Source: Bradyrhizobiaceae bacterium
GTDB taxonomy: Bacteria > Pseudomonadota > Alphaproteobacteria > Rhizobiales > Hyphomicrobiaceae
Length of the DNA: 11,783 nt
Direction: 5' to 3'
Assembly (NCBI GenBank): GCA_947475855.1
Contig: CANJPN010000154.1
Coordinates: 1-11,783 of the forward strand
Under the pieces are notes generated by a model. The model ran no database searches and had not been told where the DNA came from. It saw only the letters and a list, made by a program, of their open reading frames with translations. Position numbers and translations under genes: made by a program. Every line of letters starts with the position of its first letter. Position 1 is the first letter of the stretch. Below are positions 6,223-11,783 of the stretch, piece after piece.

Positions 6223-8355
6223 TCAAAAGCCGTGTTCGCGAATGAGCACGCGGGCGAATTGGCGCCAAAGCAGGAGCGCGGGGCTCACGCGGTCGGCATC
6301 CACACGTGCTACGCCGCGCATGACTTGCCCCTGATGCTTCCGGGGGCCTTCAAATGTCAGCTCGAACCAGCCGTGACGAGCGCGAAGAACGCCATGTTCA
6401 TCGCCTGATGGAATACTACCGCCATGACGATCAGCCAGGACAGGCTCGGCCAGACGACCATCGGCAGCGGCGGCGATAGACGTCAGGACAAGTGAACGGC
6501 GCGATGCTGCCGCGTCGTCGGGAATGAAAACGGCGTTTGCCCCTTCCGGTATCCGTGTGATCTCCGTATCGCTCACCAGTCCCTTGACTCGTGTTCCTTG
6601 TGCGGAGACCACCCGAGCGAGAGCGCGTTTTTGATTGAGCCACAACCCCGATGAGATCTCCGGGTCGAGATCGACAATTTTTCCTGCGAATGGGGCGCGG
6701 ATGACGAGTTGCTCGATCTGCCGCTCCAGAGCCTCGTGCTTTTCGCGGGCACGCGCCAACCTGCTCTCGACGATAACGCGACCTTCTCGCTCTCTGTCGC
6801 TTGCATTCAGACGGTTCGCCTGGAATTCCAGTGCGCGTTGCTCCAAGATGGCCTTGTTGCGCTGCCGCACCAGATCGGGAGCGTCTGCCTGGAACAGAAC
6901 ATCGCCCTGATTGACGACTTGGCCATCCACGACGCCAATGCTGACGAGCTTGGCAGGAAACGGGAGATAGATGGCTTCCTCCTGTTCGGCCGTCAGTACA
7001 GCTTGGACCTCGACTGTCGAGAGCCAAGGTGTGAACAACAAAACGACGACACTTGCGCCGACGCCAGCAAGCCTACTCGCGCGACGACGCGCGACGATCT
7101 CGCGACGCAATCTCCACCAGACGGACAGTTCCCGAGCAATTGGCAGGGCGATGAATACGGCGATCTCGAATGACCCTAGCAGGATGCCAAAAGCCTTGCC
7201 GAACATGACGTAGACGATGGCAGCAATGCACAGGAACAGGAAGAATCGATAGATAGCGGTGAAAGCAGCGTAGGTCGTCAGTATCCGCACGGTTCGATCC
7301 GGCAACAACTCGGGCGGATGATGCCCGAGACCGAATAGAACCTCCCTGAGTTTCCAGGCGGCAAGTCCGAAGGCGCGCGATTGAAGGTTCGGGATGCCGA
7401 GATAGTCCGACAGCGCGAAGTATCCATCAAAGCGCATGCATGGATTGAGATTGATCGTAAGGGATAGAATTATGGACGTCGTCGCCAAGGCGAAGCAGAT
7501 CGTGCGAAGCAGGCCGTCGTCGAGGAACGACCACAGTAGGATCGCCAGGGTTGCGACGATCATCTCAGCCGCAACACCGGAGAACATGATTGCCAGGCGC
7601 TCGGATCGTTTCGGCAAACGCCAGCTATCCGACGTATCGGTATAGAACACTGGCGCACCGAGCATGACGGCGATGCCCATAGTCGGAACGCGACAGCCGG
7701 AGCGCGCCGTCGTCAGGCCGTGCCCCAGTTCATGGATCGCCTTGAGGCACAGAACGGCCACCGCGTAAATGTGCAGCGCTTCAAGTCGCAACGCGTCTTG
7801 AAGCGCTGAGACGACGGCAGTCCATTGACGCGCAGCGAGATAGGCGCCCAACAGGGCGAGCGCAGCCAGCACGAGCCAAAACGGGCGCTTATAGATGAAG
7901 TCGAGATGCGGCAGCAGGTGGCGAAGAAGCGGTTCTGGACGAACGACCGGAACCCGAAAAAACAGGTATCCGTGGATCAATGTCCTGAACCAGCCGCGGC
8001 GTCCAGCGCTCCGCAGCGCCGCGTAGCTGGTCCAGGTGCCGGCTTGGTCCGTTTCGGTCAGTTGGTTGGTGAAGGCGAATTGTGCGACGGCGCGAATGTT
8101 GTCCGCTGTCGCCGCAACACCATAGGTCGCAGCGAGATTGCGACAAAGCTCATCGACGCTGCCGGCCTCCTGCCAGAGCAAGATGATGCCGCTTTCCGGC
8201 CACGCCAGCCGGAAGTAACTCCCCCGCACGGGATCGGTGACGATAACGGCCGGAAAGCCTCCACCGCGCACCGGCACCAATTCGATCTGCAGGTCTCGAC
8301 GCAGTGGTGGCAGCAGCGCCAACTCGGCCGTGGACGTCGGCGCGGCGGCAGTCAT
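6223..8355 (-). CDS. PqqD-like / M50 zinc metallopeptidase / HlyD fusion membrane protein
   Basis: This 710-residue three-part protein is of the site-2-protease (M50)/HlyD type. Residues about 40-100 resemble a PqqD-like wing (SYFRLAWPESGIILLW...). Residues about 157-445 form a multi-pass membrane domain with the zinc motif HELGH (208-212) and the distal ligand region NPCMRFDGY (304-312), where Asp310 is the expected third ligand. After a last membrane segment (431-446), residues 447-710 form a periplasmic HlyD-like adaptor. This adaptor has a lipoyl/barrel-sandwich start (FPAKLVSIGVVDGQVVNQGD), a coiled-coil hairpin (about 495-550) and the return strand IRAPFAGKI. The ATG at 8355 is preferred over an in-frame start at 8409 because it overlaps the upstream stop as ATGA and has AGAGGA upstream. 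It is the last gene of the operon. The substrate is unknown, and whether it cleaves a peptide or only scaffolds a channel is open. Confidence 0.88.
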   Translation of the reverse strand: MTAAAPTSTAELALLPPLRRDLQIELVPVRGGGFPAVIVTDPVRGSYFRLAWPESGIILLWQEAGSVDELCRNLAATYGVAATADNIRAVAQFAFTNQLTETDQAGTWTSYAALRSAGRRGWFRTLIHGYLFFRVPVVRPEPLLRHLLPHLDFIYKRPFWLVLAALALLGAYLAARQWTAVVSALQDALRLEALHIYAVAVLCLKAIHELGHGLTTARSGCRVPTMGIAVMLGAPVFYTDTSDSWRLPKRSERLAIMFSGVAAEMIVATLAILLWSFLDDGLLRTICFALATTSIILSLTINLNPCMRFDGYFALSDYLGIPNLQSRAFGLAAWKLREVLFGLGHHPPELLPDRTVRILTTYAAFTAIYRFFLFLCIAAIVYVMFGKAFGILLGSFEIAVFIALPIARELSVWWRLRREIVARRRASRLAGVGASVVVLLFTPWLSTVEVQAVLTAEQEEAIYLPFPAKLVSIGVVDGQVVNQGDVLFQADAPDLVRQRNKAILEQRALEFQANRLNASDREREGRVIVESRLARAREKHEALERQIEQLVIRAPFAGKIVDLDPEISSGLWLNQKRALARVVSAQGTRVKGLVSDTEITRIPEGANAVFIPDDAAASRRSLVLTSIAAAADGRLAEPVLADRHGGSIPSGDEHGVLRARHGWFELTFEGPRKHQGQVMRGVARVDADRVSPALLLWRQFARVLIREHGF

Positions 8356-9854
8356 AGCCCTATCCTCTGGCGGACAGCGGCGATCGGGCGCCGGAACAGA
8401 TAGAACCACAACGAGACAGCCTCGCCATTGACGCGAGCGACGCCACGCAGCCCGATGCGCCGGCTTTGTCCGTCTGAGAATGTCGCGTAGCTGCGAAAGG
8501 CAAGTTGCTGGTCAACAGTCAACGTCGGACGAAAACTCGTGCGGGTAATCGTGCCGCCGATCGAACGCAGCGGGTCACCGTCGAGGAACAGCGAGACGGT
8601 GCCGCCAGCCTCGAGCACGATAGCATCGGAGACCGGCAGCTCGATCTTCATCTCGGATTTCGAGGGGTCGCCGATCTCCATCAGCCTCTCACCAACCGCA
8701 ACAGGCTTTCCGATCCAATCCGACTTTCCCGAATAGATCAGTAGTCCTGCGCGTTCCGCGCGAATCTCGGAGCGGGCAAGAAGCTCGTTGGCATAGGCCA
8801 ACTCGGCATCGGCTACATCAAGTTCAGCTTTGGCGGTCGCTAGTTCCTGCATATCCTTCTGCGTAGCCAGGGCCGACTGCACGACCTTGAAATAGCGCGC
8901 CTCGGCTACGGCGCGGCTGCGAGCGGCGACCTCAGCGTCGCTTCGCAGCTTTACGTCTACGAACCTGACGATCGTGGCGCCTTTCTCCACCCACGCACCG
9001 GGAGGGGCGAGAATTTCGCCGACAACTCCGTCGATCGGCGCCGTGACCAGCATCGGCTCGGCTGCAACGATCTCTGCAGGGGCCAGCGCGGACATCGGAA
9101 CAGGGACGACGGCCACCACCAAACAGCAAGCCGCGATCGCCCAGGCGAGATGCGATTTCGACAGGTATCCCCGCACCTGCTCAACGGTGGCCGAAGCTCG
9201 CGGCGCCAATGCATCCCAGGCATGTCCATATGCGTCTGCGAGTGGCATCAGCAGTGCCGTGTGCTGCGGGCGCCAGTTCTCCGACTTGAGGGCAAGGAGC
9301 GCCGCAACATTTCTGCCATCGCGCGCTTTTATTGGTAACCACAGCGCATTCGGGAGGGTGAAGGTCTTGGTGCGGAGATCCCATTCCACCGCTTCACGCT
9401 CGAGATGTGCCTGACGTGGCTCGCCACGATGCAAAACTGCTGCGTGAGCAGGATGCTGCAGCCATGTGTCGAGCGCACGGACAAGCGACGCACTCCGATC
9501 AATCTTCGATACGCTCGAGGCGCGCGTAATGCGCCAGCCGCCGGTTATTGCGGGCTCGGCAAGGAAGGCTTGGTCGAATTCGGCAAGCCTGCGCGTCGAA
9601 TTGACGATGGCGAAGCGGAGCGCGTCCAGATCGGCGCATTGGCGAGCCTCGATCTCCAAATCGAAGTAGTGAGAGATCGATCCAGATAGCTTTGTTGGAT
9701 CAGTCTCAGAAGGAGACGTCCTCATCGAGGTATCATTGTGAGGTGTTGTCGGGCCAGGAGCGTTGCTCGGTCCTTCAATGACTCGCATCGGCTCGGGCGG
9801 CACACTTGCGGACGCATGTTTGCCGATCCGCATAATCTTGGGTGCGATCGTCAT
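8352..9854 (-). CDS. GAF-like / HlyD membrane fusion protein
   Basis: This 500-residue protein is anchored in the inner membrane by one segment at about 234-256. The first 55 residues are proline- and serine-rich and probably disordered. Residues about 65-220 look like a GAF domain (LRFAIVNSTRRLAEFDQAFL, then LWLPIKARDGRNVAALLALK) and would lie in the cytoplasm. The periplasmic part is HlyD-like: barrel-sandwich half VTAPIDGVVGEILAPPGAWV (270-289), a short coiled coil (about 305-365), the second half AERAGLLIYS, and a beta-barrel. Its C-terminus (RGVARV followed by an amphipathic end) resembles that of the M50 fusion downstream. It starts with ATG at 9854, overlapping the upstream stop as ATGA with GAGGG upstream, and ends in a second ATGA with the M50 gene. 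A GAF domain on an export adaptor suggests signal sensing, which is inferred. Confidence 0.85.
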   Translation of the reverse strand: MTIAPKIMRIGKHASASVPPEPMRVIEGPSNAPGPTTPHNDTSMRTSPSETDPTKLSGSISHYFDLEIEARQCADLDALRFAIVNSTRRLAEFDQAFLAEPAITGGWRITRASSVSKIDRSASLVRALDTWLQHPAHAAVLHRGEPRQAHLEREAVEWDLRTKTFTLPNALWLPIKARDGRNVAALLALKSENWRPQHTALLMPLADAYGHAWDALAPRASATVEQVRGYLSKSHLAWAIAACCLVVAVVPVPMSALAPAEIVAAEPMLVTAPIDGVVGEILAPPGAWVEKGATIVRFVDVKLRSDAEVAARSRAVAEARYFKVVQSALATQKDMQELATAKAELDVADAELAYANELLARSEIRAERAGLLIYSGKSDWIGKPVAVGERLMEIGDPSKSEMKIELPVSDAIVLEAGGTVSLFLDGDPLRSIGGTITRTSFRPTLTVDQQLAFRSYATFSDGQSRRIGLRGVARVNGEAVSLWFYLFRRPIAAVRQRIGL

Positions 9855-10741
9855 CGGGTGCCCTCTCGGAGAGAAAACACGGCCGTTCCACTCATGCCAG
9901 GCAGTACTGTGGAGGCAGGCTTCACCATCTCGGCGATGTATCGAGCACTTTGGCTCACCGGATCGATGAGACCGGTCGACTGCACGATCCGCGCTTCATG
10001 CGTTTCTCCGGTCTCATCGATCTTGACCGGGAAGGTGGATGCCTCCGTCACGCGCGTGAGCCATGCGGATGGCACCAAGAGCACAAGCTCGAGCTTGCTT
10101 TCATTGATGATCCGAATGAGCGGTTGATTCGGTTGGGCGATCTCATGGACCTGTGCTGATTTCTCCGTGACCCGACCATCAAAAGGGGCATGAACCGTGC
10201 AGCTCAAACGCTTGACTTCGAGGCCATCGACGTCGGCCAATGATTTTTCCATCTCGAAGCGGGCTTGATCAACGGCCAGCGTACCCGCCGCGTTGTAGCG
10301 CAGCATCTGGCGCTGATTTTCGTAGCTTACTTTGTGGGCGTTGTAGATCGAGGTTGCGGCACGATGCTCTGCAACGATCTTGCGGCAATCGAACTCGACG
10401 ATGATATCTCCCTTGCGAAATCGATCGCCTTCACGCTCCGGCAAGCGCGTAATTCTGGCGTTTATCTCCGCGCCGATGGCTGCTGTTTCATAGGATCGGA
10501 CCAGAACTCTCACCTTGTCTCCGGATGCTATTCCATTCGGGGCAGAGAGACCGTCGCGTTGCGGGATCAGGCGGACACCAGCATCAACTTTCAAGCCATC
10601 CTTCTTTTCGTTGGAAATTGCGAGTGCAGATTGAGCGGAAGCAAAGGGCACCGACACATGTCCGAACAGCAATGTGACTGCGCCTGCAGCCAGCATTGCT
10701 CCGTGCCGTTCCGACCGGCAGACTTTCAAGGTTGTGAGCAT
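9851..10741 (-). CDS. Secreted HlyD/RND-type periplasmic adaptor subunit
   Basis: This 296-residue adaptor protein is probably exported to the periplasm. It has a basic N-terminus, a hydrophobic core (about 16-33) and an ASA-Q signal peptidase-like site near residue 36. The mature part shows the barrel-sandwich half AAIGAEINARITRLPEREGDRFRKGD (88-112) and a short hairpin (about 120-178). It then has the returning half VHAPFDGRVTE (183-193) and a beta-barrel ending in LPGMSGTAVFSL. Such proteins bridge an inner membrane component and a TolC-type channel. The gene lies 124 bases downstream of the TolC-like fragment and overlaps the next gene by ATGA. Its own ribosome-binding site is modest (AAGG). 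No RND pump is encoded beside it, which is unusual for this adaptor class. Confidence 0.87.
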   Translation of the reverse strand: MLTTLKVCRSERHGAMLAAGAVTLLFGHVSVPFASAQSALAISNEKKDGLKVDAGVRLIPQRDGLSAPNGIASGDKVRVLVRSYETAAIGAEINARITRLPEREGDRFRKGDIIVEFDCRKIVAEHRAATSIYNAHKVSYENQRQMLRYNAAGTLAVDQARFEMEKSLADVDGLEVKRLSCTVHAPFDGRVTEKSAQVHEIAQPNQPLIRIINESKLELVLLVPSAWLTRVTEASTFPVKIDETGETHEARIVQSTGLIDPVSQSARYIAEMVKPASTVLPGMSGTAVFSLREGTR

Positions 10742-10865
10742 TGTTGCAGCCTTGCTTCGTTGATGGCGAGCTATGATCTGCTGAATTTGTTCCTACAGGA
10801 CGCGTGGCATTGCAGAGCCGTCGCTTGCTTGGCGTAATCCATCGGAACTATGGCTTTGCACCATT

Positions 10866-11705
10866 TCACTCGACGTCAATTTTGTGCGAACTATTTGCGA
10901 TAACTGTGCGATCCGGATCGCCTGGATGACCCATTGCGGTGGCGTAAGCGGCAACCGCGGCATGTAGATCCGCGAATGCTACGATGGCTCTCACTTCAGC
11001 CAAAAGCAGCGAGAGTTTCTCGCGGACGATAACCTGACGGCCGACGCGGCCGAGCTTTGCTGACGTCCAGACCTGGCTCAGCAGCCGATGCTGAACCTCG
11101 ACAAATTGCATGGCATCACGATGCGCCCGCACATGAACGACCATACGAGCGCGCGCGACGCAAACCTGCATCGCGATTGTTGCAGCAGTGGCTAGGGCAT
11201 TCTGCCTATGTACGCGTTGCTGCGCATCGATGGCATCCAAGTCGGCCGGCAGGCGGGCGAGATTCATCAGGTTGCCGGCGATCTTGGTTCCCCAGCTGAT
11301 CCAATTTGGGTGAAGCAAAAAGGAGTTCGTGTCGCTTGCATACGTCCTGGTGAAGGTGAAGCCGGGAAGAAGTTGAAGGATCGTGACGTTGACCTCTTCG
11401 TCCGTGATGCGCATGTCGTACATCTGTTGGCGAATCTCGGGACGTTGCCGCAAGGCGAGTACAACATCGTCAGCAGGCGACGTGCTCGGCAGCACCACCT
11501 GGGCCGTCGGCCTTTCATCAAGCCGCATATTCTCAAGCTGCGGCAGACCGATTGACTGCTTGAGCTGATCGACTGCACCAGCCAAACTCGTCTGCAATAA
11601 ATTCAGCTCGCGCCGCGAATTGAGGATGTCGCGTTGATAATGGCTCTGTTCCGCCAGAATGTTGTGCGACCTTGCTGACCAGTGATTTGGCGGCAGGATG
11701 GACAC
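10866..11705 (-). pseudogene. TolC-like outer membrane efflux protein, 5' end lost at an IS junction
   Basis: The reading frame runs from a GTG at 11705 to a stop at 10866 (279 codons). Only about the last 258 residues, from roughly 11641 downward, look native. They resemble the second half of the TolC/outer membrane efflux family: helix RDILNSRRELNLLQTSLAGA, then QSIGLP, then LRQRPEIRQQMYDMRI, then a strand region and a second long helical pair ending YATAMG. Members are usually 420-500 residues with a signal peptide, so the signal peptide and the first repeat are missing. The first 21 codons of the frame come from the adjoining insertion element, and the frame is stopped further upstream at 11763-11765. 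The gene heads the minus-strand operon and would have supplied the outer membrane channel. A truncated product should not be exported. Confidence 0.75.
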
Positions 11706-11783
11706 GATGAAAGCGCAGGATTTCCGGGCACTTGTCGAGCGGTTGGGCGACCTCAGCGAGGTTCAACGCGAGGCGCTGGTCGA
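11642..11783 (+). mobile_element. Left end of an IS1595-like insertion sequence, partial
   Basis: The change from TolC-like coding sequence to a transposase start occurs near 11642, where GGCTCTGTTCCGCC could be the start of a terminal inverted repeat. A six-base inverted pair CCGCCA (11651-11656)/TGGCGG (11688-11693) lies in the end region. The transposase start codon is 65 bases inside the proposed end, a normal distance for a compact IS. The other end and the target duplication lie outside the window, so the exact boundary is inferred. If the usual 8-base duplication of the IS1595 family applies, TTGATAAT at 11634-11641 would be the target copy here. Confidence 0.6.
11707..11783 (+). CDS. 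IS1595-like transposase, N-terminus only (3' partial)
   Basis: An ATG at 11707 with AGGA eight bases upstream opens a frame reading MKAQDFRALVERLGDLSEVQ and continuing off the end of the window. This opening resembles the short helical N-terminus that precedes the zinc ribbon of IS1595-family transposases (MKAxDFxxLLxxLGxLTxxQ pattern, from memory of the family). The zinc ribbon and the DDE-like catalytic domain are not in the window, so the family call rests on about 25 residues. It runs opposite to, and abuts, the truncated TolC-like gene. Confidence 0.6.
   Translation, partial: MKAQDFRALVERLGDLSEVQREALV

Noticed and set aside
10265..10837. Plus-strand open frame of 190 codons opposite the secreted adaptor gene
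   Set aside because: It has no recognisable domain, and the minus-strand reading has clear adaptor motifs and a signal peptide.
10771..10842. Possible 23-residue peptide (start MDYAKQATALQC) in the 124-base gap upstream of the secreted adaptor
   Set aside because: There is no ribosome-binding site before its ATG and no leader/core pattern, so it is easily explained by chance. It would only matter if conserved beside intact homologues.
1..11783. CRISPR arrays, tRNA or rRNA genes, riboswitches, replication origin
   Set aside because: No regularly spaced direct repeats, cloverleaf-like segments or known structured RNA motifs were seen when reading both strands by eye.

Overview
The window looks like chromosomal DNA of an alphaproteobacterium, most likely Bradyrhizobium or a close relative in the Hyphomicrobiales. 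The reasons are the high G+C of the first half, the coxM-coxS-coxL style molybdenum hydroxylase order, a TTG start, an intergenic palindrome of the type common in that group, and an IS1595-like transposase start. This assignment is an inference from sequence character, because there is no rRNA or other taxonomic marker.

Region 1 (1-6177, + strand, G+C rich) is a catabolic gene string. It begins with the 3' part of an FAD subunit. The 2Fe-2S subunit follows, overlapping it by 8 bases, and then the large molybdopterin subunit of a xanthine dehydrogenase/CO dehydrogenase family enzyme. The large subunit has the molybdopterin GGGFGQK motif and the catalytic Glu. It lacks the AYxCSFR loop of genuine (form I) CO dehydrogenase and carries PYRAVGRP instead, so its substrate is unknown. 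A TTC38-type TPR protein and a well conserved glutaryl-CoA dehydrogenase follow. The large subunit and the TPR gene are separated by a long palindrome whose left arm contains the stop codon of the large subunit gene.

Region 2 (6223-about 11641, - strand, visibly lower G+C) is read convergently. From its promoter-distal end it encodes a PqqD-like/M50 zinc metallopeptidase/HlyD fusion, a GAF-like/HlyD fusion, a secreted HlyD-type periplasmic adaptor, and the C-terminal part of a TolC-like outer membrane channel. The three adaptor genes are joined by two ATGA stop/start overlaps. No ABC, RND or MFS pump is encoded here. The layout suggests a trans-envelope apparatus in which a multi-pass membrane peptidase sits where the pump would be. 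This is the best candidate in the window for a poorly described system.

Region 3 (about 11642-11783) is the left end and transposase start of an IS1595-like element. It enters the 5' side of the TolC-like gene, leaving only about 258 native residues, so the outer membrane component at this locus appears broken and the operon may have lost its original promoter. No tRNA, rRNA, CRISPR array or origin was seen.
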